Positions 17,249 through 25,669 are shown, counted from the stretch's first letter. The stretch is 64,000 bases of DNA from an uncultured Clostridia bacterium (GCA_934233735.1 CAKQGQ010000007.1:1-64000); one strand, 5' to 3'. Made by a program: numbers and translations. Notes: generated by a model not told the origin, from the letters alone.

Positions 17249-18715
17249 ATGGGTGTCAGGTTTAAAAATATGATACGAATTCAGGCAGCAATTTTACTGG
17301 TGCTGGCGGTGTCCCTGCTGATTCCCCTTGCTGTGGCTCTTTACTACAAGGAGCCCGGTGCCGGACTTGCTTTCCTGTTTGTCAGCGGAGGATGCGCGCT
17401 CATAGGAGGAATCATACGGCTCGGAATAAAATCTTCTGACAGCAAACTAAAAGTCCGCGATGGCTTTTTCATCGTTTCCGCGGCGTGGCTGACCTGCTCG
17501 ATGGTCGGGGCGCTTCCGTTTCTGCTTTCCGGTGCGATTTCCTCTCCTGCGGATGCATTTTTTGAATCCTGCTCGGGTTTCAGTACGACCGGCGCTTCCA
17601 TACTCACGAATGTGGAGGTTTTGCCGAAATCCGTACTGCTCTGGCGTTCATTCACGCACTGGCTGGGAGGCATGGGAATTATCGTCTTCGTTATGGCTCT
17701 TCTTCCGGTGCTCGGTATCAACGGACAGATTGCAGCCAATGCCGAAACTCCGGGACCTACGAAAGATAAACTTACCGCTCGTTTTTCCGATACGGCAAAA
17801 AATCTTTATAAACTTTATATTGCATTTACGTTAGTCCAGACGCTTTTGCTTTGTCTTGGCGGAATGAGTGTTTACGACGCATTCCTGCATGCTTTCGGAA
17901 CCATCGGTACCGGAGGATTTTCCAACTACAATGACAGCGTCGGACATTTCAATGCTTATATTCAGATTGTAATTCTTGTTTTCATGGTGCTTGCGGGAAC
18001 AAATTTCAATCTCTTTTTTGTTCTCAAAAGGCGTGGAATCCGGACATTCCTGCAGGATGAGGAGCTTCGTTTTTATCTGATGGTAATGGGCGCGGCTTCA
18101 CTGGCGGTTTTTGCCTGCAATCAGCTGAACACGCATTTCAAAAATACCGCAGGTTCGCTTCTTGACAGCGCTTTTCAGGTTGTTTCGATTATGACGACTA
18201 CTGGATATGCGACTGCCGACTACGACCTTTGGCCGACCTTTTCGAGGATGATTATTTTCTGCTTGTTTTTCTTCGGCGGATGTTCTTCTTCGACTTCGGG
18301 CGGAATCAAATGCGTTCGCGTTCTGGTCTGTCTGAAGCTGGTTCGCAGAAGCGTTTCCCTTCGTCTGCATCCGAATCGGATTGCGCCGATTACGCTCAAT
18401 GACAACGAAGTTTCATCGGAGGTTGTTATCAATATTACGAATTTTGTTTTTACTTATATTGCGGTAATTTTTGCGGGGACGCTGCTTCTGTCGCTGGATA
18501 ATCTCGACTTTATCACCACCTTTTCGGCGGCGGCAACCTGCGTGGGCAATATCGGTCCGGGATTCAATCTCATCGGGCCTGCTTTCAATTTTTCCGTGCT
18601 TTCGGATTTTTCAACGGTCGTATGTTCGCTCCTCATGCTTGCCGGAAGGCTCGAGCTGATTACCGTTCTGTCCCTGTTTTCCAAGTATTACTGGAATTCA
18701 AACAAGGCAAAATAA
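17249..18715 (+). CDS. trkH: Trk-type K+ uptake membrane subunit TrkH (copy 1)
   Basis: A 488-residue polytopic protein of the SKT superfamily. Selectivity-loop sequences are visible as SGFSTTGASIL, GTGGFSN, TTTGYATADYD and GNIGPGF, one per pore repeat. SSSTSGGIKCVR matches the conserved TrkH loop. It forms the channel gated by TrkA encoded 56 nt upstream. Confidence 0.94.
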   Translation: MGVRFKNMIRIQAAILLVLAVSLLIPLAVALYYKEPGAGLAFLFVSGGCALIGGIIRLGIKSSDSKLKVRDGFFIVSAAWLTCSMVGALPFLLSGAISSPADAFFESCSGFSTTGASILTNVEVLPKSVLLWRSFTHWLGGMGIIVFVMALLPVLGINGQIAANAETPGPTKDKLTARFSDTAKNLYKLYIAFTLVQTLLLCLGGMSVYDAFLHAFGTIGTGGFSNYNDSVGHFNAYIQIVILVFMVLAGTNFNLFFVLKRRGIRTFLQDEELRFYLMVMGAASLAVFACNQLNTHFKNTAGSLLDSAFQVVSIMTTTGYATADYDLWPTFSRMIIFCLFFFGGCSSSTSGGIKCVRVLVCLKLVRRSVSLRLHPNRIAPITLNDNEVSSEVVINITNFVFTYIAVIFAGTLLLSLDNLDFITTFSAAATCVGNIGPGFNLIGPAFNFSVLSDFSTVVCSLLMLAGRLELITVLSLFSKYYWNSNKAK

Positions 18716-18764
18716 AGACAGATTATCAGTATAGTATATAGAACAGATAGAGGTTTCAATAGAA

Positions 18765-20237
18765 ATGAATATCAATTTTCGCGTTTTAATAAAAATACTC
18801 GGTATTTTGGCTCTCATCGAGGGTCTTTTTCTGCTGCCGTGCGCAGCCGTGGGAATTGAATTCAAGGAGTGGGGTTCTGCCGGCGCACTGTTTGAAGTAG
18901 GAATTTTCAGCGTCTGCATCGGTTTCGTTATTTTGACGCAGTATCATTTCGATAAAATCAAGCTTCATGCACACGAAGGCTACCTCATCGCATGCCTGAG
19001 CTGGCTCTTCTGCTCGCTGATTGGCGCTCTGCCGTTCTATTTTTCAGGGCAGGGTTATTCCATGATGCAGTGTTTTTTTGAGTCGGTAGCGGGATTTACG
19101 ACGACAGGCTGTTCGGTTTTCGACTTAGCGCTCATGCCGAAATCCCTTCTTTTATGGAAATCGGTCTCTAACTGGCTGGGCGGAATGGGAATCCTCGTAC
19201 TCCTGGTTTCCATCTTTCCCGCGCTCGGAATCAGCGGACAGGTTATCGCTTCGGCGGAAGCAACCGGACCGACGCTTGAAAAAATCGGCGGAAGATTCTC
19301 TGATACGGGCCGCGTACTGTATTTGACCTATTTCTTTTTCTCTTTTATGGAATTTGTCCTTTTGGCGTTGGGCCCGCTGAGCATTTTCGATGCATTGATT
19401 AATACTTTCAGCAGCATAAGTACCGCAGGGCTTTTAATTACGCCTGCAAACGCCGCTGCTTTTGATACGGTTTATGTACGAGGAGTCATTATGGTATTCA
19501 CGCTGTTTTCCTCGCTGAACTACACGCTGTTTTATTTCATGCTGCGCGGGGACTTTAAAACAGTTCTACGCAATGTCGAGACAAAGGTATTTGCTCTTAT
19601 TATCATCGGCGCCACGCTTGCGATTGCTGTTTCGCTGAAAATCAGCGGAACCTATGCTTCCCTTTGGCAGGCGGTTAAGGATGCTCTGTGCCAGGTGGTT
19701 GCCTTTATTTCGACTTCCGGTTACTTTGTCTGTGACTATACGCACTGGCCGACCTTCTCGATAATTGTGCTTTTCAGCCTCCTGTTCGTTGGCGGCTGCT
19801 GCATGTCGACCTCCGGCTCGCTGAAAATCATGCGTGTTATCGTGTTCCTGAAGCTGATTAAGCGCGGAATCTTTCGACAGATTCATCCGCGTGCGGTCAA
19901 AGCCGTGGTCATCGACGGCAAAGCGATTCCGGCGGACAAAGTTTCCGCAATCACAACGCATATTCTGCTGTTCTTCGCCATTTTCTTCTTCTCCTCGTTG
20001 GTACTGGCGCTGAACAATTTCGACCTTGAGACGACAATTTCGACCTCTATCGGACTGTTTTCCAACACGGGCATGGCGCTCGGGAAAGCAGGCGCGAGCG
20101 GCTATTTCGGCATGTTTAACAGCTTCTCGCAATTTTATATGTGCTTTATGATGATAGCCGGAAGGCTTGAAATTTATGCGGTTCTGCTGCTTTTCTCAAA
20201 GTCCTTCTGGCAAATCGACAGCGTAAATTCTATATAA
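18765..20237 (+). CDS. trkH: Trk-type K+ uptake membrane subunit TrkH (copy 2)
   Basis: A 490-residue paralog of the upstream trkH. Pore-loop equivalents are AGFTTTGCSV, STAGLL, STSGYFVCDY and SNTGMALG; the second and fourth differ from copy 1 (GTGGFSN, GNIGPGF), so ion affinity or selectivity may differ. CCMSTSGSLKIMR matches the conserved loop. A strong terminator follows 16 nt after the stop. Confidence 0.93.
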   Translation: MNINFRVLIKILGILALIEGLFLLPCAAVGIEFKEWGSAGALFEVGIFSVCIGFVILTQYHFDKIKLHAHEGYLIACLSWLFCSLIGALPFYFSGQGYSMMQCFFESVAGFTTTGCSVFDLALMPKSLLLWKSVSNWLGGMGILVLLVSIFPALGISGQVIASAEATGPTLEKIGGRFSDTGRVLYLTYFFFSFMEFVLLALGPLSIFDALINTFSSISTAGLLITPANAAAFDTVYVRGVIMVFTLFSSLNYTLFYFMLRGDFKTVLRNVETKVFALIIIGATLAIAVSLKISGTYASLWQAVKDALCQVVAFISTSGYFVCDYTHWPTFSIIVLFSLLFVGGCCMSTSGSLKIMRVIVFLKLIKRGIFRQIHPRAVKAVVIDGKAIPADKVSAITTHILLFFAIFFFSSLVLALNNFDLETTISTSIGLFSNTGMALGKAGASGYFGMFNSFSQFYMCFMMIAGRLEIYAVLLLFSKSFWQIDSVNSI

Positions 20238-20253
20238 TTGGATGCATAAAAAT

Positions 20254-20296
20254 AGACAGGTTTTGCAAGGTTCATGCATAAATCTGTCTTTTTTTT
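20254..20296 (+). terminator. Terminator of the trk operon
   Basis: AGACAGGTTT and AAATCTGTCT form a 10-bp stem with one G-U pair, followed by a run of eight T. The 16-nt loop carries its own TGCA/TGCA pairing. Confidence 0.85.
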
Positions 20297-20344
20297 ATAT
20301 GCTAAGAATGTTCGATTATTTTTTGAGTGGAAAGGATGAGGGCT

Positions 20345-20764
20345 ATGCTCGTAAAAGATTTGATGACAAGCTCGGTTTCGGTTGTGCGCCCGGAGGATCC
20401 TATCGAAAATGCGGTAAGAATCATGCGCGGAGAAAATGTCGGAATTGTTCCCGTCTGTGATGTACAAAATCATGTCCTCGGTGTGATAACCGACCGCGAT
20501 ATTCTGATTCGCGGTCACGCCGCTTCCGCTGCCTTTTCCGACCTGTCGGTTCAGGATTTAATGAGCCAGCAGGTATTCTGTGCGGATGCGAAGGATGATG
20601 TTCACGATGCAGCCATGCTCATGACCCAACGCGGCGTCCGCCGCCTGCCTGTCGTCGAAAACGAGAAGCTTGTCGGAATTCTTTCGCTTAAAGATCTTGC
20701 TAAGAAACGCATTTTTATAGCCGAAATCGGTCATATCATCTTCGAGGTGTCGAATCGGAAATAG
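20345..20764 (+). CDS. CBS-domain-pair protein
   Basis: A 139-residue protein made of two CBS domains (about 5-60 and 70-125), with the motifs VITDRDILIRG and GILSLKDLAKK. CBS pairs bind adenosine nucleotides and sense energy or ionic state. ATG at 20345 follows AAAGGATGAGG closely; a GTG at 20327 is less likely. It lies downstream of the trk terminator, so a link to K+ uptake is only by position. Confidence 0.85.
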   Translation: MLVKDLMTSSVSVVRPEDPIENAVRIMRGENVGIVPVCDVQNHVLGVITDRDILIRGHAASAAFSDLSVQDLMSQQVFCADAKDDVHDAAMLMTQRGVRRLPVVENEKLVGILSLKDLAKKRIFIAEIGHIIFEVSNRK

Positions 20765-20765
20765 A

Positions 20766-20794
20766 TTGGGCTTTTCCGATTTTTATGGTACAAT
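20766..20794 (+). promoter_or_regulatory. Promoter abutting the start codon of the gene at 20801
   Basis: TTGGGC at 20766-20771, 17-nt spacer, TACAAT at 20789-20794. The predicted transcription start falls on or beside the ATG at 20801, which would give a leaderless mRNA. Confidence 0.5.
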
Positions 20795-20800
20795 AGTTGT

Positions 20801-21505
20801 ATGAAAAAAATCTACCTTTCGCCGCTTGCCGGCAAGCCGCTAATTGAATATCTCAAGCAGAAGAGTTTTGAAATCTGCTTCACACAAGCGCTTGCATCTG
20901 TCGCAGAGCCCGTCGCCTATCATCCGGATCTCCTCCTGTGTAAACTCGGCATTGATGATAAGGCCCCGGTCTTTCGTGGAGACCCTTCAAGACTCGGATC
21001 CGCCTATCCTGCAGACATCCTGTATAACGCATGCTGCACGGGACGCTATTTCATACATAATCTGAAATATACTGCGCCTGAGCTCCTTGCGGCCGCAGGG
21101 CAGGCTGCTCAGCACATGAAAAAGCCCCTGCTTCGCCTTTCCGTTCCGCAAGGGTACACCAAGTGCAATATTGTCTGTGTCGATGAAAAATCGATTATCA
21201 CATCCGACGTGGGTATCGAAAAAGCCTGTGTTTCCGTGGGCATGTCTGTGCTCAAAATTCGTCCCGGACAGGTTCTGCTGCCCGGATATTCTTACGGGTT
21301 TCTCGGTGGTACAAGCGGCCGCATCGGCGATGAAATCGTGTTTAACGGCGACCTCTCGGCACACCCTGATTTCAATGTGATTTCCGCTTTCATCGAGTCG
21401 CACGGGCTTTCCTGTGTCTATTTCAAGGATTATCCGCTGACCGACATCGGTTCAATCATCGTTGACATGAGTTCCGACGGAGCCTCCGTCACATCAGACT
21501 TTTAG
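20801..21505 (+). CDS. Conserved hypothetical protein (DUF6873-like)
   Basis: A 234-residue soluble protein. The second half contains YTKCNIVCVDEKSIITSD, LLPGYSYGFLGGTSGRIGD and FNGDLSAHPDF, followed by LTDIGSI. I associate this pattern with a clostridial family of unknown function (DUF6873, possibly a guanidine-modifying-enzyme-like fold), with modest certainty. No Shine-Dalgarno precedes the ATG, and the promoter abuts it. The stop overlaps the convergent GNAT gene stop by 4 nt. Confidence 0.75.
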   Translation: MKKIYLSPLAGKPLIEYLKQKSFEICFTQALASVAEPVAYHPDLLLCKLGIDDKAPVFRGDPSRLGSAYPADILYNACCTGRYFIHNLKYTAPELLAAAGQAAQHMKKPLLRLSVPQGYTKCNIVCVDEKSIITSDVGIEKACVSVGMSVLKIRPGQVLLPGYSYGFLGGTSGRIGDEIVFNGDLSAHPDFNVISAFIESHGLSCVYFKDYPLTDIGSIIVDMSSDGASVTSDF

Positions 21506-22113
21506 AAAATCTGCCCCGGCAGTTTTTCTTTTTTCTTCGGTGGAAAAGTTTTGTCGAACTCCTCGACCTCTTCTTCGCTCACAAAATAGCCCTCCGGGGT
21601 ATGGTAAGTTCCCGTAACGCCGCCGAGATAGCCCGGCGTGAGTTCTTTCATCAAGAAGTACGGGCAGGCATTTTCTCTCGGTTCTGCGTAGTAGTGGATT
21701 CCGCTCTTGCTGGCAACATCAAAGCCTGATTTGCCGTAAAAGTCGATGTTTCCTTCCATGCAGACTGCTCCTGCACCCATACCGGCCGCCTTATCCAAAG
21801 CATAGTCAAGGAGCTCCTTTCCGTAGCCCTTGCGCTTGTATTCCGGCAGAATGCTGATCGGCCCGAAGGTCATAATCGGAATTTCCCTCCCGTCGTCGGC
21901 ATCGATTTTGGTGCGGACGAACATGACATGTCCGATGATTTTGCCGTCTTCTTCCAATACAAAATCAAGTTCCGGTACGAATTCCGGTCTGTTTCGATAT
22001 GCATGCAGCACATAATGCTCCATGCATCCCGGTTTGTATACATTCCAAAATGCTTCTCTTGTGACATTTTCGGATTCTCTGTAATCCTTTGGTTCTTCTC
22101 TTCTTATATTCAT
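21502..22113 (-). CDS. GNAT family N-acetyltransferase
   Basis: A 203-residue protein of the GNAT fold. The acetyl-CoA site is FGPISILPEYKRKGYGKELLDYAL (Q/R-x-x-G-x-G/A type), preceded by the beta strand KIIGHVMFVRT. YhbS-like proteins of this size act on small molecules or proteins; the acceptor is unknown. Its start overlaps the tetR stop (ATGA), so it is the likely target of the autoregulated TetR operon. Confidence 0.88.
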   Translation of the reverse strand: MNIRREEPKDYRESENVTREAFWNVYKPGCMEHYVLHAYRNRPEFVPELDFVLEEDGKIIGHVMFVRTKIDADDGREIPIMTFGPISILPEYKRKGYGKELLDYALDKAAGMGAGAVCMEGNIDFYGKSGFDVASKSGIHYYAEPRENACPYFLMKELTPGYLGGVTGTYHTPEGYFVSEEEVEEFDKTFPPKKKEKLPGQIF

Positions 22114-22706
22114 TTTTCCATCTCCTTAAAAAATCTTTCGGCAAGCTCTTTTGCCGCCTCGCGGGTCTCTTCATCTTCCGCCTTGTCAAAAACGCTGTAC
22201 AGCGTAAACATCGGTGCATAGAAATGCAGTGCCGCAAGCTCCGGGTCGGTGCTGCCGCATTCCTCAAAAATATATGCAACATATTCCAGCGGGCCGCCCG
22301 CCAGATACTGCTGATAGAGCTCCCTCATCTCCGGAATGCGATACTGCTCAATCGTCAGCATCCTGCGAAACGCCGACGCAAACGGCTCTTCCGTCCAGTA
22401 ACTAAGCTGCGCCTTGCTGTATTCAATCAGCCGCTTTAGACTTCTGTCTTTTTGTTCGGCGGTCAGGGGCAGTGTATTTACCATATCCTGTGGCATGTAA
22501 AATGCTTTTGCTCGCTCGTAGTCCATCTCTTCCATCCGCAGGATAATGCTGTCCAAAATGTCCTGCTTGTTCGTATAATGCTTGTACAGCGCTCCCTTCG
22601 TCATGCCGAGCTTTCCTGCGATATCGCTGACGGAAACAGCTTCATAGCCTTTCGCCGCAAACAGTTCAAGCGCCGTCTCCAAAATTTTTTCTTTCGTATT
22701 TTTCAT
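22110..22706 (-). CDS. TetR/AcrR family transcriptional regulator
   Basis: A 198-residue repressor. Residues 1-50 carry the TetR helix-turn-helix: ILETALELFAAKGYEAVSVSDIAGKLGMTKGALYKHYTNK region. The rest is the ligand-binding all-helical domain of unknown ligand. A palindrome surrounds its own -10 box (22741-22776), pointing to autorepression together with the downstream GNAT gene. Confidence 0.93.
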   Translation of the reverse strand: MKNTKEKILETALELFAAKGYEAVSVSDIAGKLGMTKGALYKHYTNKQDILDSIILRMEEMDYERAKAFYMPQDMVNTLPLTAEQKDRSLKRLIEYSKAQLSYWTEEPFASAFRRMLTIEQYRIPEMRELYQQYLAGGPLEYVAYIFEECGSTDPELAALHFYAPMFTLYSVFDKAEDEETREAAKELAERFFKEMEK

Positions 22707-22740
22707 ATATATATCCTTTTTTAGTTTTTGCGCAAAAGAA

Positions 22741-22786
22741 AACGATCGTTTACCTGTATTATAGTAAACGGTCGTTCACTTGTCAA
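22741..22786 (-). promoter_or_regulatory. Promoter and TetR-type operator of the tetR-GNAT operon
   Basis: On the minus strand TTGACA (22786-22781), 17-nt spacer and TATAAT (22763-22758) form a consensus promoter. Inverted half-sites AACGATCGTTTAC (22741-22753) and GTAAACGGTCGTT (22764-22776) match at 12 of 13 positions and flank the -10 box exactly, so bound repressor would close the promoter. Confidence 0.85.
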
Positions 22787-22791
22787 GTATT

Positions 22792-23532
22792 TTATTTTTC
22801 GATTCTCTTCCGCCATGTTTTCACGGTCTGACTGCGAAGGAATGAAGTCATCACCTTTAAATCCTGTTTTGTGTCCCAAGCTTCCAATGCAGCATAGTAC
22901 TCTTTGCGATCCTCTTCGTGTACAACAATCGGCGGATGTCCGAGCATTACGAGAAGATAATTCATGGAAAGTCTTCCCGTTCTTCCGTTTCCATCTGCAA
23001 AAGGATGGATATTCTCAAATTTCACATGAAAATAGGCTGCCGCAGTCAAAGCGTTTTCCTGCTTCAAATCTTGCAGTTCGTCCATCAGTTCCGCCATTTC
23101 TTCCTGCACATCCTCGGGAGCGGCGCCGATTTCCTCTCTGCCCGTCACATAATCGTGCTTCTTATATTCGCCCGGTCTTTCCCCCAGATGCCATCTGCGG
23201 ACATCGTAGGTATTCATCGTCAGAAGCTTCTGGAACTCTTTAACGAGGGTTTCATCCATTTTTCGCTTCTCTCCAAAGGATGTTAGAAAAAGCTCATTCG
23301 CAAGCTTTGCATTCCGAATTTCAAACAGCGTTCGCAGGTCTCCGGTATATGCCGTCACTCCGTCACGCTCAAAAATCTCGCGTGTATCATTGTATGTGAT
23401 TTTATCATTTTCAATTTTTCCCGAATGATATGCAAATGCAATGCTGTGTCCATTCAGTACTTCCGCAAGCTGCGCGTCCGTTTCGATTTTTTTCTCTTTC
23501 CACCACGCAAGGGTCTTTTCGTACAATTCCAT
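22792..23532 (-). CDS. Fic family protein with built-in inhibitory helix
   Basis: A 246-residue protein with the complete Fic motif HPFADGNGRTGR (H176 to R187). Fic enzymes transfer AMP, or other nucleotide parts, to hydroxyl groups of target proteins. The inhibitory motif S-x-x-x-E-N is present near the N terminus (S37-G-K-I-E41-N42), so this is a class II Fic that silences its own active site. It follows the DUF3791/DUF3990 cassette with a 6-nt gap and is probably co-transcribed with it. Confidence 0.93.
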   Translation of the reverse strand: MELYEKTLAWWKEKKIETDAQLAEVLNGHSIAFAYHSGKIENDKITYNDTREIFERDGVTAYTGDLRTLFEIRNAKLANELFLTSFGEKRKMDETLVKEFQKLLTMNTYDVRRWHLGERPGEYKKHDYVTGREEIGAAPEDVQEEMAELMDELQDLKQENALTAAAYFHVKFENIHPFADGNGRTGRLSMNYLLVMLGHPPIVVHEEDRKEYYAALEAWDTKQDLKVMTSFLRSQTVKTWRKRIEK

Positions 23533-23538
23533 GCCGCC

Positions 23539-23757
23539 TCACCTTTCTTCAAATTCCCGAAATTCCCGGCAAAGGTCTTCCGCCAAGTAATCGTCGCTCA
23601 TGCAGTGCATATCGGAAATTCCGTGGCTCATTAAATCATAAGTTCGTGACGCATAAAAAAAGTTCAGTGCCTCTGCGAGAGACAGTTCTGTCCGTTTTGC
23701 GAAGTTAGCTACTACACGAGCATATTTTTTTTGCAAAAGAATCGGATTTGCATTCAT
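23539..23757 (-). CDS. DUF3791-like small protein (third gene of cassette 2)
   Basis: A 72-residue protein: LLQKKYARVVANFAKRTELSLAEALNFFYASRTYDLM, then GISDMHCMSDDYLAEDLCREF. It has the same ALxxFYxSxxY pattern as 5988-6218 and sits at the same place, directly after DUF3990 (ATGA overlap). The next gene is fic. Likely partner or antitoxin; no enzyme motif is visible. Confidence 0.78.
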   Translation of the reverse strand: MNANPILLQKKYARVVANFAKRTELSLAEALNFFYASRTYDLMSHGISDMHCMSDDYLAEDLCREFREFEER

Positions 23758-24233
23758 ATTTTCTCACTCCCCACGAATTTCAAGCTTTGGTCAATTAACT
23801 CCTGTGAACGGAAACAATACTGCAGGTTTGGATGTTCATACTGCAGCCGTTTCAAGGCCTCCTGTTTTTCAATCAAGCCATCAAAATAAAGTTCAATTGT
23901 ATTGAAAACTTTGTCGTTTGCCACGCCGCCGGACACGAAATCAAACTCGCTCATGTCTTTTCCTCTGCGGCAGTTCAAAATAAAATCCAGCCATTCTTCC
24001 GAGTATTTCTCGAAATGAAGCACTTGAAATTTCGCAAGTTTTTCCTCGGAAAACTCGTATTGATTGACAACGCCCGCTTTCCCCTGACGCAAAAACTTTC
24101 CGCACCAGTTTTCTGCCTGTTCACGGATTGGTGTCACATAAAAGCCTCTCCCAAAATCAACACGCGGTCTGGAGTGAACAATGTCTGGAGATTCTACCTC
24201 TAAATATGAGCCGTGATAGATTATCATGCGCAC
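23754..24233 (-). CDS. DUF3990 family protein, putative ADP-ribosyltransferase-fold toxin
   Basis: A 159-residue full-length member. Motifs: IIYHGSYLEV near residue 4, VDFGRGFYVTPIREQAENWC near 25-45, FDFVSGGVANDKVF near 98, and QYCFRSQELIDQSLKFV at the end. These four blocks define DUF3990; the YHGS, GFYVT and Q-x-x-F elements fit an NAD-binding ADP-ribosyltransferase-like fold as I recall it. It overlaps both neighbours in the cassette. Target unknown. Confidence 0.82.
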   Translation of the reverse strand: MRMIIYHGSYLEVESPDIVHSRPRVDFGRGFYVTPIREQAENWCGKFLRQGKAGVVNQYEFSEEKLAKFQVLHFEKYSEEWLDFILNCRRGKDMSEFDFVSGGVANDKVFNTIELYFDGLIEKQEALKRLQYEHPNLQYCFRSQELIDQSLKFVGSEKI

Positions 24234-24469
24234 ACACCTCTTTCCTTCATAACTCCCAGAATATCATCGACGATGTACTCTTTATCCTGAGTATGCAGGG
24301 TTTCGTAGCATGGAACGATATAATCATACAAAATATTGCTTGTCACCGTGAGGTCAAAAAAAACTTTTTCTCCACTTTCACCAAGCCGCTGCGCAACATT
24401 TTCTATACAAAAAATAGCAAATTCCAGTTCGCGCTCGTTCTTAATTTTTCCACATCCGTTCTTTTCCAT
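24224..24469 (-). CDS. DUF3791 family protein (first gene of cassette 2)
   Basis: An 81-residue protein with LEFAIFCIENVAQRLGESG, ILYDYIVPCYETLHTQ and KEYIVDDILGVMKERG, typical of DUF3791. It precedes DUF3990 with a 10-nt overlap. It differs strongly from the first gene of the cassette at 5988-6773, so partner specificity may have diverged. A TATAAT-like box lies upstream near 24515. Confidence 0.8.
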   Translation of the reverse strand: MEKNGCGKIKNERELEFAIFCIENVAQRLGESGEKVFFDLTVTSNILYDYIVPCYETLHTQDKEYIVDDILGVMKERGVCA

Positions 24470-24577
24470 GCCGCCTCACCTTTCTTCGCCGCAGAGTTTT
24501 TATAGACTAATTTTATTATAGATTCGAGCGGAATGCAAGTACTTCCATTATCCGGTACATAAGTAGCTATCGGCGTT

Positions 24578-25126
24578 TCAGTTATCCTGCATCTCCATTA
24601 TGAAGTTTTTCACTTTCTTTTTGACTCTTTCCGAGCGCTTGTCAACGGCTGCCAAAGTTTTACCCAATGTTTCGGCGATTTCTTTATGACGCATTCCGAA
24701 GTCATACTTCATTCCAACGATGGCTCGGTCGGTTTCGTCAAGCCGTTCCAGATATTTATCCAGGCTCTCATCATAACCGTATTTTCCGATTTTCGCGCTG
24801 TGATTCGGTTCGATGAAGTATCGTTTCCCTTTGGGCTCAAGTCCCTGTGACATAGCGGTTCTGTTTCGCTTTCTCCACATATCAATCGCTTGTCCCTTTG
24901 TTACCTTTAAGATATATGCTTTTGTCTGAGGAGAGCCGTATGCTCCGATGTTTTGCAGGTTCTTTGCAAGCTTGAGCATGACTTCCTGCAGACAATCCTC
25001 TGCAAGCGTTTCGTCGTTTAAAATTTGATTTGCTGTCGCTTTGATTCTGCCGCCATACATCTTAAAAAGTATGGTGATTTCTCTTTCGATTCCGGGTGTA
25101 AACTTTACAAAATCCATCTTAGCCAT
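24578..25126 (-). CDS. Sigma-70 family RNA polymerase sigma factor
   Basis: A 182-residue ECF-like sigma factor. Region 2 has ETLAEDCLQEVMLKLAKNL and KAYILKVTKGQAIDMWRKRNR; region 4 has FGMRHKEIAETLGKTLAAVDKRSERVKKKVKNF. ATG at 25126 has GAAGGA upstream; an earlier start at 25153 lacks a site. No anti-sigma gene is adjacent; the XRE gene directly upstream may be its regulator. Its own target promoters are not evident. Confidence 0.85.
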   Translation of the reverse strand: MAKMDFVKFTPGIEREITILFKMYGGRIKATANQILNDETLAEDCLQEVMLKLAKNLQNIGAYGSPQTKAYILKVTKGQAIDMWRKRNRTAMSQGLEPKGKRYFIEPNHSAKIGKYGYDESLDKYLERLDETDRAIVGMKYDFGMRHKEIAETLGKTLAAVDKRSERVKKKVKNFIMEMQDN

Positions 25127-25180
25127 GCTTCGTCCTTCTTCATAATAAAACAAGCGGAGGAATCCCCCCGCCGTACACTT

Positions 25181-25522
25181 CTATTTTTCTTTCATAAAAT
25201 CCATCATGTTCTCACAAATTTTGCTGGCGCCGTCCTTCATTTTACCGTCATCCAAGCCTTTATACCAGTCGATGAACACTTCCATCTTGTTGTCCAGTCC
25301 GCTTGCTGTTTTGCCCAAGAGTAAAAAACTCGGGTCGACATTGTAAATTTCGTTAAGCTTCAGAACAAATTCAGTAGTAGCCATGCTTTCCCCTGTTTCT
25401 AAACGCGAAATCTGGTTTTGTGATAAGGACAGTCTTTCAGCGAACTGATTTTGATTCATCCCTAAATCCTTCCTGATTTGTTGAATTCTTGCTCCGATTT
25501 CTACTGCCCGCTTGTCTCTCAT
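25181..25522 (-). CDS. XRE family transcriptional regulator
   Basis: A 113-residue protein with a Cro/C1-type helix-turn-helix in the first 65 residues (IQQIRKDLGMNQNQFAERLSLSQNQISRLETGE). The C-terminal 45 residues are helical and could dimerise. It precedes the sigma factor gene by 54 nt on the same strand. A 9-bp inverted repeat around its promoter suggests autoregulation. Confidence 0.9.
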   Translation of the reverse strand: MRDKRAVEIGARIQQIRKDLGMNQNQFAERLSLSQNQISRLETGESMATTEFVLKLNEIYNVDPSFLLLGKTASGLDNKMEVFIDWYKGLDDGKMKDGASKICENMMDFMKEK

Positions 25523-25525
25523 CTC

Positions 25526-25568
25526 TTAACACTCCTTATTTTGTTCTATTTTATACTATGAGTGTTAA
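25526..25568. promoter_or_regulatory. Inverted repeat around the XRE promoter
   Basis: TTAACACTC (25526-25534) and GAGTGTTAA (25560-25568) are exact inverted copies 25 nt apart. On the minus strand a TATAAA-like -10 lies in the spacer, and one arm overlaps the AAGGAG ribosome site. It may be an operator for the XRE protein or a hairpin that hides the ribosome site. Confidence 0.55.
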
Positions 25569-25634
25569 ATTTTGAATTGAACGCAAGGGATATTTTTATG
25601 CACTCTGCGCATTTTCATTGCAACATACGCACTT

Positions 25635-25659
25635 TAAAAGCAGCCGAAGGCCGGCTGCT
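25635..25659 (-). terminator. Terminator of the rnr transcript
   Basis: AGCAGCCG-GCCTT-CGGCTGCT on the minus strand gives an 8-bp GC-rich stem followed by a short T-run, 11 nt after the rnr stop. Confidence 0.7.
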
Positions 25660-25669
25660 CAAGATTTCT

